Positions 25,523 through 34,299 of a DNA stretch of 64,000 nucleotides are shown here, piece by piece; within the stretch, counting starts at the first letter, position 1; each line of letters starts with the position of its first letter. The position numbers were made by a program, and so were the translations under genes. The notes under the pieces are model-generated. The model was not told the origin of the DNA. It saw only the letters and a list, made by a program, of their open reading frames with translations, and ran no database searches. Where the stretch lies: contig NZ_CP040710.1 of assembly GCF_005943945.1 (NCBI RefSeq), forward strand, positions 941,001-1,005,000, in the 5' to 3' direction. Origin of the DNA: Aggregatimonas sangjinii (GTDB lineage: Bacteria > Bacteroidota > Bacteroidia > Flavobacteriales > Flavobacteriaceae).

Positions 25523-26482
25523 CTAGTGTTTGCCGGTAATTTCCTTTCCTATTCTTACATACTCGTCTTTCACGTTATCCGGCATATTACGTGCGCCAAT
25601 AGACTGCGCGTGATCAAAACCGCTGGGCCAAAAATACCCTAGTAGGGTCACGGCTTTGGATTCTGCCTTGGCCAATTCGTAATAGCTGTTGGCGACTTCC
25701 CCCATTTTATCCAATGCGATACCGCCGAAACCGCCATGGGCAAAATCAATGTAGTGGGCGTCCATGACCAACACCAATTGCTGATTGTCCTTTAATTTGG
25801 CCTTGAGCGTTCCCAGTTCTCCAAGAAAGGTAGGGTCCTTGGCGGGATTTTCGATAAAGTAGTGGTCGAAGCCTACCCAGTCTACGGAATTGGGTAGTTG
25901 CAGCTCATCCAAAACAGGGTAGGCTTCGATGACCATGACTTTATATTCCGGTGTAGTGTTGCTAATATAGTCGGCCGCGAGTCGTAGTTCGTTGGCCGAA
26001 ACACCGTTCCAGACAGGTTCCTCACCAAGATAAAGGGCTTGAACGAAACCTTGGTTTTCGGTCAACTGATTTGTGTTGACGAAGGTCATCCAACGTTCGC
26101 GGTAATCGTTGCGGAGCTTGTAATCAGTTCCCGAAGGGGCATTGGTACCTTCGATTTCAAAAAAAAGGGCGGCTATATGCAAGATACTTTTCATTTGTAG
26201 ATGTTGCATACGTTCCATCCTGGCAATGACGTTATCGGTGGGGTCGACCACCAGAATATCCGCAAGGTTCGAAAAGGGGGCTACTTCATCGCTATAATTC
26301 GTTTTGGAATCCGCATCCGTGGGGTCGTCCCAGAGCGTGTCGACCAGGGTGAAACCGAAATATTCAAGATGTTTCTTGTTAGTTGAATCCGGGTCTAGAA
26401 TACCCAATGCATTATCTGGATTGTTGCAACCAAATAAGATAACAACTGGAAGAATAGAAAGGGTAAGAAATACTTTTTTCAT
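25523..26482 (-). CDS. Lipoprotein with glycosidase-like TIM-barrel features, function unknown
   Basis: This protein has about 319 residues. The start at 26482 (MKKVFLTLSILPVVILFGC) gives a lipoprotein signal; a longer frame from 26509 adds nine residues without a signal. The mature protein has strand-like stretches ending in acidic or aromatic residues (VQALYLGEEPVW, YKVMVIEAYPVL, VDWVGFDHYFI, QLVLVMDAHYIDF, VTLLGYFWPSG). This pattern fits an (alpha/beta)8 glycoside-hydrolase-like barrel with Glu in GEEPVW and Asp/Glu candidates. No family could be named. It is monocistronic on the minus strand. Confidence 0.6.
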   Translation of the reverse strand: MKKVFLTLSILPVVILFGCNNPDNALGILDPDSTNKKHLEYFGFTLVDTLWDDPTDADSKTNYSDEVAPFSNLADILVVDPTDNVIARMERMQHLQMKSILHIAALFFEIEGTNAPSGTDYKLRNDYRERWMTFVNTNQLTENQGFVQALYLGEEPVWNGVSANELRLAADYISNTTPEYKVMVIEAYPVLDELQLPNSVDWVGFDHYFIENPAKDPTFLGELGTLKAKLKDNQQLVLVMDAHYIDFAHGGFGGIALDKMGEVANSYYELAKAESKAVTLLGYFWPSGFDHAQSIGARNMPDNVKDEYVRIGKEITGKH

Positions 26483-26527
26483 CCTATGGGAATACTTTCT
26501 ACCCAACAAAACGAAAGTTATATCCTT

Positions 26528-27100
26528 TTATTTTAGAAAACGGGCCTCGGCCTCAGGAATGGTGCTCCTGAAACTACTTAAGTCCATACTGGGGCCACGT
26601 TCGATTTTCAATTTATCGCCATACCCTCTTTTCTTGAAGTGTCTTTTCAATTTTTCAAAGCTGTAGCCACTGGTTATCAGTTCTAACCGTTGTTCTTTTC
26701 CTTCGATGAGAATTTTAGTCTCTGTGATTTTATATTCTGAAGGGTGAAAGCTAAAATACCTTGAAATGCGTTTGGGTACGCCTATTTTAGAAAGCATGTG
26801 TATAGGAGACATATAGAACGTATCTATGGTCTCCTTTCCGCGAACGAGCGTCACCGATTCTACCTCTTGGGATAGGATGGAGATGTGTTTGTAATTATTG
26901 CAAAAATTACCGCTGAGCATTAATCCGGCACTGTGCACCTCAAAATTACACTTGGAATTATAAACGGGTTTACGGCCGACATAGTAGTTGCTTTTGAAGT
27001 CCGTTAAACGATACCGGAACTTTTTGGTAGCCATGTTCTTTTGAAACTTTTTTTTGATTGGTGTCCCCGGGTCGTTTTGAAGCTGCACAAGTTTGCCCAT
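26528..27100 (-). CDS. Hypothetical protein (190 aa)
   Basis: I do not recognise this protein. It is basic, has no signal peptide or membrane segment, and alternates short beta-like segments (FEVHSAGLMLSGNF, EVESVTLVRGKETIDTFYMS, TETKILIEGKEQRLELIT), reminiscent of PH-like or bacterial pleckstrin-like folds (inference). An internal ATG at 27034 (MATKKFRYRL) is an equally good start and would remove 22 basic residues. It is transcribed alone. Confidence 0.55.
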   Translation of the reverse strand: MGKLVQLQNDPGTPIKKKFQKNMATKKFRYRLTDFKSNYYVGRKPVYNSKCNFEVHSAGLMLSGNFCNNYKHISILSQEVESVTLVRGKETIDTFYMSPIHMLSKIGVPKRISRYFSFHPSEYKITETKILIEGKEQRLELITSGYSFEKLKRHFKKRGYGDKLKIERGPSMDLSSFRSTIPEAEARFLK

Positions 27101-27335
27101 ACCTTTGGTCAGTGGTTATTTTAATTCTTTTTGATTTGAGGCGACACCTGTTAAAAGATGTCATTCGGGGGATATGCAATTTAAGAAAATTTGAATACAA
27201 CCAGTGGATTTTATTCACATATTATGAATATTCAAAACATATCAACAATGCATTTCATCGATGAGACAGGCCATCTTTTAGGGGTCTGAAACGTTAGGTT
27301 TTTTCACAAAAAGTTATTAACAATCTTCTCACCCT

Positions 27336-27367
27336 AATTGGGCATAACTTCCAACTTATACCCAATT
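27336..27367 (-). other. Imperfect 12-bp hairpin downstream of the DUF58 operon
   Basis: The arms AATTGGGCATAA (27336-27347) and TTATACCCAATT (27356-27367) pair at 11 of 12 positions with an 8-nt loop. It begins 19 bp beyond the DUF58 stop on the minus strand. No clear T-run follows, so it may be a weak terminator or an RNA-stabilising 3' hairpin. Confidence 0.45.
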
Positions 27368-27385
27368 TGAAATTTATTGTTAAGG

Positions 27386-28714
27386 TCAAATAAGGCCTCG
27401 AGCCTTGATTTCCAGATACTTGTTGATGGTGTTGATGGTGAGCTCGTTCGGTTTGGTAAGAATAGTCTGAATCCCGTGTTTTTGCAATTCTTTTTGCATG
27501 AGCTTTTTTTCAAGGGAGAATTTTTCGGCGATTGTCTTGTGGTAGATGGTTTGGATATCTTCCGCATCGGTAGCGATAAGTTGCTCCAATTCGGTGTTTT
27601 CAAAAAAGATGACCACCAAAACGTGTTTTTTCGCAATGGCCATAAGAAAAGGCAATTGTCTTTTTAGCGCGGAAATGTGCTCGAAATTGGTATAAAGCAG
27701 TAATAGGCTTCTGTGCGTAACCTTTCGCTTGATATGTGCGTACAAAAGCCCGAAATCCGAATCGGTGAACTCCGTCGTAATATTGTACAATTTCTCCATG
27801 ATCGTATTCAAATGGGTAAGTTTTTGAATCGCGGGCACGAAGGTTTCAATGTTCTTCGAGAAGCTGATCATACCCGTTTTGTCATTCCGTTTTAAGGCTA
27901 CATTCGAAAATGCAAGCGTTGCATTGATAGCGTAATCGAGCAATTTTAATTCGTTGAAAGGCATTTTCATGACCCTGCCCGTGTCCAAGATACTGTAAAT
28001 AGGTTGGGAGCGCTCATCTTGGTATTGGTTCACCATAAGATGTTGTTGTTTTGCAGTGGCCTTCCAGTTAATGGTTCTAAAATCGTCGCCGGGAACATAT
28101 TCCTTTATCTGTTCAAACTCTTGGGTGTGGCCGATACGGCGTATTTTCTTCAAACCGATTTCAGAGAGTCTATTGCTGATGGCCAGAAAATCGTATTGCT
28201 GCATTTGTATGATACTAGGGTATACCGGTACCATCTGGTCGTTTTGAAAGATGTAGCGCCGTTTTACGATTTTAAGTGGGGAAGAGGCGAATATATTCAA
28301 ATTGCCAAAAACATATTCCCCGCGGTCAACGGGTCTTACTGTATAATCGAAGACCTGTTTTTCCCCTTTTAGAAGGCTCGAGGAGTATTCGAAATCACGT
28401 TTTTGAAATTGCACCGGAAGTTCATCGATTATCGAGATGAATGTCTTGAAAGGATATCGGGTCTCGAATTCGATAGCAATCGGGTTCAAATCGCTGTTCG
28501 ATAATTTTTGTGGCAGATGACGGTTGGCAAAGATGCCCTCGGTAGCATACAGCAAATAGCAGTCGAAGAAGAAAAGCGCTGCTAAGAGCATGGTCAACAG
28601 CCACGCAATAGGGTAAAGGACGGTAAACCAAAATGAAAACACAAAACATGCGGATAGTATGGCAATGTACCAGAAAAAAGAATTGTGTATATAAAAAGAT
28701 TTTAAGAACCGCAT
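27386..28714 (-). CDS. DUF58 domain protein (vWA-like, membrane-anchored)
   Basis: This protein of about 442 residues has two N-terminal membrane helices (FFWYIAILSACFVFSFW and the next about 20 residues). The DUF58 core contains EYVPGDDFRTINWKATAK (about 195-212), followed by a von Willebrand A-like segment (SILDTGRVM, DYAINATLAFSNVALKRNDKTG). The start at 28714 lies 4 bp after the MoxR stop; an ATG at 28735 would overlap. DUF58 proteins are regularly encoded beside MoxR ATPases and probably act as their vWA-type partner at the membrane. It is the last gene of a six-gene operon. Confidence 0.92.
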   Translation of the reverse strand: MRFLKSFYIHNSFFWYIAILSACFVFSFWFTVLYPIAWLLTMLLAALFFFDCYLLYATEGIFANRHLPQKLSNSDLNPIAIEFETRYPFKTFISIIDELPVQFQKRDFEYSSSLLKGEKQVFDYTVRPVDRGEYVFGNLNIFASSPLKIVKRRYIFQNDQMVPVYPSIIQMQQYDFLAISNRLSEIGLKKIRRIGHTQEFEQIKEYVPGDDFRTINWKATAKQQHLMVNQYQDERSQPIYSILDTGRVMKMPFNELKLLDYAINATLAFSNVALKRNDKTGMISFSKNIETFVPAIQKLTHLNTIMEKLYNITTEFTDSDFGLLYAHIKRKVTHRSLLLLYTNFEHISALKRQLPFLMAIAKKHVLVVIFFENTELEQLIATDAEDIQTIYHKTIAEKFSLEKKLMQKELQKHGIQTILTKPNELTINTINKYLEIKARGLI

Positions 28715-28718
28715 GTAC

Positions 28719-29756
28719 TTATCTCGGTATTTCAACAGATTCGGTAATCATGCCCACCACGCTTTCCGTGGTCATGCCTTCCATTTCGCGTTCCGGGGTA
28801 AGGATGACCCTATGGTTTAAAACAGGTACCAATGCCTTCTTAATATCTTCTGGAATGACAAAATCGCGGCCATTAATCGCGGCAAAGGCCTTGGCCGCAT
28901 TTAAGGTCGCTATGGAAGCTCTAGGCGAACCACCGAGATACAGATGAGGGTGGTTACGGGTCTTGGTAATGATGTCGGCAATGTACCTGATTATTTTTTC
29001 CTCGACGACGATGTTTTGGATTTTTGTCCTAAAATCGGCCAACTGCACCGGCGACAACACATCCCTGATTTGGGCTTTCGGATTTTCGCCCTTGCGCTCA
29101 TGATGCGTTTGTATGATGCGTACTTCTTCTTCAACAGAAGGATAGTCTACCTTTATTTTGAACAGGAAGCGATCGAGTTGTGCTTCCGGAAGGGCATAGG
29201 TACCTTCCTGTTCAATGGGGTTTTGGGTGGCCAAAACCATAAACGGGGCATCCATAGGGTAGGTGGTGCCATCCATCGTTACTTGACGTTCTTCCATTGT
29301 TTCGAACATGGCGGCCTGTGTTTTGGCCGGTGCCCTGTTGATTTCGTCTATCAAGACGATGTTGGAGAAAATAGGCCCTTTCTTAAATTCGAACTCCGAA
29401 CTTTTTACGTTGAAAATAGAAGTGCCCAGAATATCACTAGGCATAAGGTCGGGCGTAAACTGTATTCTGCTAAACCCGGTCTTCAATGTTTTTGCGAACA
29501 ATTTAGCGGTAATGGTCTTTGCGATTCCGGGAACACCTTCTATAAGCACATGCCCATCAACCAAAAGGGAAACGATGAGTAGTTCGATAAAATTCTCCTG
29601 CCCGATGATAACTTTTCCCAATTCGTTCTTGATATCCGTAACCGCATTTTTTAGGCCTTCCAGTGGAATGCGATTATCAAAGCTAAGCCCCTCGTTTGCT
29701 GGGCTGCCGCTTTCTTCCGGGGTATTGTCTGTGGGTTGCATATCATTTTCTTCCAT
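28719..29756 (-). CDS. MoxR family AAA+ ATPase
   Basis: This is a 345-aa MoxR-type ATPase, thought to act as a chaperone for assembly or activation of partner complexes. It has Walker A GVPGIAKT (74-81), Walker B IVLIDE (133-138), sensor-like LATQNP, and the arginine-rich PEAQLDRFLFK segment, all typical of the family. An ATG at 29741 lies one base after the DUF4350 stop (TGATATG) and is an alternative start; the ATG at 29756 adds MEEND. It sits between DUF4350 and DUF58 genes in one operon. Confidence 0.93.
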   Translation of the reverse strand: MEENDMQPTDNTPEESGSPANEGLSFDNRIPLEGLKNAVTDIKNELGKVIIGQENFIELLIVSLLVDGHVLIEGVPGIAKTITAKLFAKTLKTGFSRIQFTPDLMPSDILGTSIFNVKSSEFEFKKGPIFSNIVLIDEINRAPAKTQAAMFETMEERQVTMDGTTYPMDAPFMVLATQNPIEQEGTYALPEAQLDRFLFKIKVDYPSVEEEVRIIQTHHERKGENPKAQIRDVLSPVQLADFRTKIQNIVVEEKIIRYIADIITKTRNHPHLYLGGSPRASIATLNAAKAFAAINGRDFVIPEDIKKALVPVLNHRVILTPEREMEGMTTESVVGMITESVEIPR

Positions 29757-30960
29757 CTGCTCTTGTTTTAAATTGTTCTATGGATGTGTTGAGTCTAATG
29801 AGTTGGCCGTCCGTAACCATTTGTTGGTTTCGAATCGTATCAAGAAAATGGAATAGTTGTTCCACCTCTTCAATACTATGGGCGCTGCGGGAAGCCAAAT
29901 TCCTGTAAAACTCGCTTTCCCGATTAATGGTACCAAGGTAAAAACGGGAACGTATGTATTCCAGAAAGTAATCTATTTTATGTTCCGCAATCTCTTTCGC
30001 TTCCTTTTTTTCGAAATACATATCGGCGATGGTACGGGTAAATGCAAGGGTTTGGTTTTGTAGGGGACGTACAATAGGTATAGCTCTTTGCTTGCGCTTT
30101 CCTTCAAAAAGAACGTAGACCACTACACCGATCAACACAAGGTAATAGGCCCATTTTAAAGCCTTGTTGTTCAGGAAAATATAAAGTGGCGAGGTGTAAA
30201 AGGCCTTGCCCGACTTGTAGTGATTGTCCATATAAATCGTAGTATCCCTATCGAGATAAGAGAGGAGGCCGGCCGTATAATCCCTATTTCCATCCTTTAG
30301 AATAAAGTAATTGGTAAAGGCTTTCGGGAAGGTGCTAAGGATAATCGTTCCGTCACCAAAAGGTTTTGAGAGCACGTTAACGTGGTCGGTAGCAATTTTC
30401 CCATCCGCATTAAAATGATCAACAATGCCCAATACGGTGGATTGTAGTGTATCGATTTCGCTAAAATATTGGGTATAGGCGTCCTTTTTAATGAGGAAAC
30501 CTGTTTCTTTTCGAAGTTTTGGGTGTACCAGTTGATGTAATTGGCCTTTATCTTCAAGAAGCGCGTCGTAGAGTCCCGTGGTCTTCAACCCCAAGGTGTC
30601 GAGAAAGGTCTTGTCGAAAGATTCTGAAGCGAGAAATAGCGTATTTCCATTGGCCGTCCATTCCAACAATTTGTCACGTTCCGAAGGGTCGAATTCGATT
30701 TGTTCGTTTACAAAGAAATAGGTGCCATTTGCGTCCGGTTCCGAATTCAGGAATTCATAGGGGGCAATGCTTATCTGACGCATATCCGGAAAGCGGTTTT
30801 CCATGATGTCGTTCAAGACTATGGTGCCATACGGAATCTTGTGCTGCGCAACGTAGGAGGGGAACCAATTTACCTCTTTTGGTTGGTTGTACTGTAAAAG
30901 CATCAGCAGGCCAAGAGTGACCACGGCAATGATGATATATATCCGTCCTTTCTTAGCCAT
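29743..30960 (-). CDS. DUF4350 domain membrane protein
   Basis: This 405-aa protein has an N-terminal membrane helix (IYIIIAVVTLGLLMLLQY), an extracytoplasmic DUF4350-type domain (about 40-260; YGTIVLNDIMENRFPDMR, NTLFLASESFDKTFLD), and a second helix near 275 (YYLVLIGVVVYVLFEG). A cytoplasmic helical tail follows. It resembles the GATase-like domain found in other MoxR clusters. Its start overlaps the DUF4129 gene by 8 bp and its end abuts moxR, which points to translational coupling. Confidence 0.85.
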   Translation of the reverse strand: MAKKGRIYIIIAVVTLGLLMLLQYNQPKEVNWFPSYVAQHKIPYGTIVLNDIMENRFPDMRQISIAPYEFLNSEPDANGTYFFVNEQIEFDPSERDKLLEWTANGNTLFLASESFDKTFLDTLGLKTTGLYDALLEDKGQLHQLVHPKLRKETGFLIKKDAYTQYFSEIDTLQSTVLGIVDHFNADGKIATDHVNVLSKPFGDGTIILSTFPKAFTNYFILKDGNRDYTAGLLSYLDRDTTIYMDNHYKSGKAFYTSPLYIFLNNKALKWAYYLVLIGVVVYVLFEGKRKQRAIPIVRPLQNQTLAFTRTIADMYFEKKEAKEIAEHKIDYFLEYIRSRFYLGTINRESEFYRNLASRSAHSIEEVEQLFHFLDTIRNQQMVTDGQLIRLNTSIEQFKTRADGRK

Positions 30961-31690
30961 TGGTCAAGGTTTTTTGCAAGGCTATAAAAGCATGTTCCGC
31001 CCTCATGTATTTCCCTTCGTCCAAATCAAAGTTCCCGTACCAGATGTAGTCGTACAAACGGGTGATGGCCTGAAACGGTTTTTGCAGATCGGTACTCCCC
31101 AATTCCTTTAAATAATCGTCGTTCGTTTTCTGCAATTGCCAATCGATCAAATCTTTGTCGGTCAGGAGCTGTAAGGTGAACAAATAGTAATACCGAATGG
31201 CCAAACGATAGTTTTTCTCTGCCAATGCCCTACGTATGAGCTCTTGAATATCTTCGTTTTTGATGATGTGTTCCTCCTCGGAAAGCGATACATAGGCATC
31301 TTCTTTTCTAGCCTGCCTTAACGTATTGGCATTCACGTTCAAAAAGAATTTGATGAGGATGAAAATCAATATGGCCAATAAGACATAAGGAATGATCTTT
31401 AAGAAAGTCGCTAGATAGCCTACTGCATTTTCCCCACCGAACAGCCACTCGAAAAAGCGCAGGAGCTGATTGCCGATCCAGTCGGTAAAATCGTCCCACC
31501 AAGTTCTTTCCACGAGCGCCTCCTCATAGTCGAAACTTGGATCGTCGCGATAGGGTTGAAGGTCTTTTTCGGTAATCTTTTTTACGGTGATCGGCGCATC
31601 ATCATACTGGACTTCGAGCGAATCTTGCTGCCCCAAAACGTGGGTCGCAAAGGAAAGACAGGTAAACCAAACAAAGAAAAATCCCTTCAT
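30953..31690 (-). CDS. DUF4129 domain protein
   Basis: This 245-aa protein starts at 31690, which gives a signal peptide (MKGFFFVWFTCLSFATHVLGQ) and lies one base after the upstream stop (TGATATG). A membrane helix is at about 110-130 (IIPYVLLAILIFILIKFFL). The C-terminal DUF4129 region has NYRLAIRYYYLFTLQLLTDK and WYGNFDLDEGKYMRAEHAF. DUF4129 is often found with transglutaminase or MoxR systems; here it is part of the MoxR cluster. An in-frame ATG at 31732 lies inside the upstream gene and is less likely. Confidence 0.87.
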   Translation of the reverse strand: MKGFFFVWFTCLSFATHVLGQQDSLEVQYDDAPITVKKITEKDLQPYRDDPSFDYEEALVERTWWDDFTDWIGNQLLRFFEWLFGGENAVGYLATFLKIIPYVLLAILIFILIKFFLNVNANTLRQARKEDAYVSLSEEEHIIKNEDIQELIRRALAEKNYRLAIRYYYLFTLQLLTDKDLIDWQLQKTNDDYLKELGSTDLQKPFQAITRLYDYIWYGNFDLDEGKYMRAEHAFIALQKTLTNG

Positions 31691-31691
31691 A

Positions 31692-32582
31692 TCAGTTTTC
31701 GGGAGTTTTACCCAAGTTTTGAATACGTTCATACGTACCCGTAAAGTTTTTGTGCTCGTTCAGGTTAAAGTAAATGAACGCCCCGGCTACCAGTGTTATG
31801 ATATTGAGCATAAACTGCGCTACGGTACCGATTAAACTCAATAGAATCGCCACGGGATCTCGATTGATATTTGCAATGCTTTCCGCATCGAATTCACCGC
31901 TCATCAGCCCAGTTCTTACCAAATTATAGATGGCAGTGGGTAGCGCAAATGCATAGCTCGCAATACCCACGATAATGCCCATTACCAAAAGTGTGGCGAA
32001 GGTAATGAACCAATGGTCCTTCACCAATTTAAAGCTTTCGCCAAAGGCATCACCCACGCCCATTTGATCGAAAACCATAATACTGAAGGCCAACGATAAG
32101 GGCACCCAAAGATAAATACCTGGAATACAACAGAGCATAAAACCAACGACCAAGCAAATGGCAACAAGGAAAATCATCCCGATAAAAGACCAAAACGACG
32201 CATAAACGTCTCTTCTAATCGTTTCGAAATCGATACTTCCCTTACCATTGGTATACGATTTAATATAGTGCAACACCGTAGATTGCGACATCGCATAAAC
32301 CGTTAACAAAGAGACGCCATAAAAAAGACTAACACCCCATTCAAGCAAACCTGCGGATCGTGTGGAATTAATCATTAAAGATGAATTCGCGTTAATGACA
32401 TCGGCGGCAAACCACATATATAAGACTAGCGCGACCAACATCGCAGCCAAGAAAGGTCCCACGATCTTAAAAAAGACATTAAAGAAAGGCTTGAACTCAT
32501 TGCGCATGAAAGCGAAGGTGTCGGAGAGTATATCGCCGAGCTCTCGTTTTTTCTTAAACTCGATATAATTGTGTTCGGTCAT
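31692..32582 (-). CDS. Integral membrane protein of the MoxR cluster
   Basis: This 296-aa protein has about six hydrophobic helices (for example MLVALVLYMWFAADV near 50, FLVAICLVVGFMLCCIPGIYLWVPLSLAF near 135-165, ATLLVMGIIVGIASYAFALP near 200, and a last helix near 260). The layout resembles glycerophosphoryl-diester-phosphodiesterase membrane-domain-like or DUF975-like families, but I cannot name one with confidence. Its start overlaps the SpoIIM-family stop by 4 bp (ATGA), a classic coupled arrangement. Its stop lies one base before the DUF4129 start. Confidence 0.78.
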   Translation of the reverse strand: MTEHNYIEFKKKRELGDILSDTFAFMRNEFKPFFNVFFKIVGPFLAAMLVALVLYMWFAADVINANSSLMINSTRSAGLLEWGVSLFYGVSLLTVYAMSQSTVLHYIKSYTNGKGSIDFETIRRDVYASFWSFIGMIFLVAICLVVGFMLCCIPGIYLWVPLSLAFSIMVFDQMGVGDAFGESFKLVKDHWFITFATLLVMGIIVGIASYAFALPTAIYNLVRTGLMSGEFDAESIANINRDPVAILLSLIGTVAQFMLNIITLVAGAFIYFNLNEHKNFTGTYERIQNLGKTPEN

Positions 32583-33538
32583 AGGTTGGCTTTTTTATTC
32601 AGTTGGCGTGGGTAAACGACATAATAAAATAGGATGAGTGCCAAAGAGGCTGTAATGATCAGTATGGCGAGCCAGTCGGGCATTTCGGTATGGCGGGTTA
32701 CAAAGCCTTCCAAAAAACCGGCGATAATGAAAAAGGGAACCGTGCTGAGCATAACTTTTAACCCATTGATGATGCCCCTCTTAAAGGATTCCAAGCGGGA
32801 ATAAGTACCGGGAAAAAGGATGCCGTTCGCCAACACGAGTCCGGCACAGCCTGCTATAATGATGACCGAAATTTCTATGGTGCCATGAATCCAAATGGTA
32901 CGGGCAGATTCCCATAATAATCCTTTTTCATAAAAGAAATATTGAAAACTACCCAGCATAATGGCATTTTGCATCATAATGTATAGGGTTCCAATGCCCA
33001 ATAATATTCCATAGACAAACGCAAAAAGCGCCACCTTAATGTTGTTTATGGTGATGCCCAGGAACATATTGAACTCCCCCATATCTTTATATACCGCCAT
33101 CGGATCGTCGTTGGCAATATTTTCCAAGGTCATGTTCACATATCCATCTCCTAGAATGGAGCGTACAAAATCACCTTCGTTAGCAGCGGAAAACGCACCC
33201 ACCGCGGTAAAGAAGGCGAATACCAAAAAGGCGATCAGTAATTCTCTTTGATGTGCGAAGAACATGGTCGGAAACTCGGTCTTCCAAAAACCGATAATTC
33301 GGTTTTTGGGTTCTTTTTTGGTCTTATAGATTTTCTGGTGCGCCTGTGATGCCAAAGAATTTAAAAAGAACTCCGTGTTGCTTTTGGGATAAAAGGTCTT
33401 GGCGTAGCTGAGGTGGTCGGTAATTTCGATATAAAGGTCAGACAATACATCGGGCGCTATCTTCGTTTTGTTCGAGAGCGCACTTTCAAAAGTGGCCCAT
33501 TTGTCTTTATTTTGCTTAACGAAAGCGGCCTCACGCAT
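32579..33538 (-). CDS. SpoIIM/DUF95 family (stage II sporulation protein M-like) membrane protein
   Basis: This protein has about 319 residues. The start at 33538 (MREAAFVKQNKDKWATFE) matches the usual beginning of the family; an upstream in-frame ATG at 33574 would run into the divergent RDD gene. Membrane helices lie near 95, 175-215, 235-260 and 285-310. The family name comes from Bacillus, but in Bacteroidota it is found with RDD and MoxR genes and has nothing to do with sporulation. It is the first gene of the six-gene minus operon, with 35 bp separating it from RDD. Confidence 0.88.
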   Translation of the reverse strand: MREAAFVKQNKDKWATFESALSNKTKIAPDVLSDLYIEITDHLSYAKTFYPKSNTEFFLNSLASQAHQKIYKTKKEPKNRIIGFWKTEFPTMFFAHQRELLIAFLVFAFFTAVGAFSAANEGDFVRSILGDGYVNMTLENIANDDPMAVYKDMGEFNMFLGITINNIKVALFAFVYGILLGIGTLYIMMQNAIMLGSFQYFFYEKGLLWESARTIWIHGTIEISVIIIAGCAGLVLANGILFPGTYSRLESFKRGIINGLKVMLSTVPFFIIAGFLEGFVTRHTEMPDWLAILIITASLALILFYYVVYPRQLNKKANL

Positions 33539-33573
33539 TATGGGTGGTGTGTTTATACCAAAGAAACAAAACA

Positions 33574-34290
33574 ATGGAACAATTTCAAATAGAAACCGCC
33601 CAAAATATCAGCATTTCCCAAAACACGGCACACCTGGGAGATCGCATGCTGGCGTATATTATCGACAGTTTTGTGATTGGTATCTATATTATCCTAAGCA
33701 TTCTTTTATTGGTTTCCATGGATATCGATTTTCAGGATATGTGGGCACTGTATTTGCTTTTGAATCTGCCCGCATTTCTCTACTATGTCTTATTGGAAAC
33801 CTTTATGAACGGTAAGACCATCGGTAAAAGTCTCATGAACATTCGCGTGGTCAAAATCGATGGCTCGAAGCCCAATTTCGCAAGTTATTTTGTGCGTTGG
33901 ATTCTTCGTATTGTAGATGTGGTACTCACCTCCGGAGGCTTGGCGGTATTGACCATTCTAGTTCGTGGCAAAGGACAGCGAATAGGCGATATGGCTGCAG
34001 GCACTACGGTCATCTCTGAAAAGAAACGAATTCGCTTAAAGGATACCTTACTTAGAGAACTTCCTACCGATTATCAGCCGCGATTTCCGCAGGTAACCAT
34101 TTTCAAGGATTCCGAAATGCAAACCATCAAAGAACTGTACGATACCGCTAGACGTAATGGGGACCACCAAGTAATTTTGCGTTTGGACAGCCAGATCAAA
34201 AAGGTGGCCGATATCACTTCGGATATCAAACCTTTCGAATTTGTAGACATCATCATCAAAGATTATAATTTTTACACACAACAGCTCTAA
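33574..34290 (+). CDS. RDD family membrane protein
   Basis: This protein has about 238 residues. The RDD domain shows the defining early Asp in LGDRMLAYIIDSFVIG (about 20-35) and GKTIGKSLMNIRVVKIDG after the second helix, followed by a third helix. The C-terminal about 80 residues are cytoplasmic and helical. The function of RDD proteins is poorly defined (some are transporters). The start at 33574 (MEQFQIETAQNISIS) is preferred over an in-frame ATG at 33544 because it does not overlap the divergent gene. It pairs with the MoxR operon, a conserved association. Confidence 0.88.
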   Translation: MEQFQIETAQNISISQNTAHLGDRMLAYIIDSFVIGIYIILSILLLVSMDIDFQDMWALYLLLNLPAFLYYVLLETFMNGKTIGKSLMNIRVVKIDGSKPNFASYFVRWILRIVDVVLTSGGLAVLTILVRGKGQRIGDMAAGTTVISEKKRIRLKDTLLRELPTDYQPRFPQVTIFKDSEMQTIKELYDTARRNGDHQVILRLDSQIKKVADITSDIKPFEFVDIIIKDYNFYTQQL

Positions 34291-34299
34291 ACGCCTTCG

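Noticed and set aside
27334-27636. 100-aa minus-strand frame overlapping the end of the DUF58 gene
   Set aside because: It is an alternative frame of the DUF58 C-terminus running through the downstream hairpin; its composition is unlike a real protein.
32579-33538. SpoIIM annotation as evidence for sporulation
   Set aside because: The family is widespread in non-sporulating bacteria and here belongs to the MoxR cluster.
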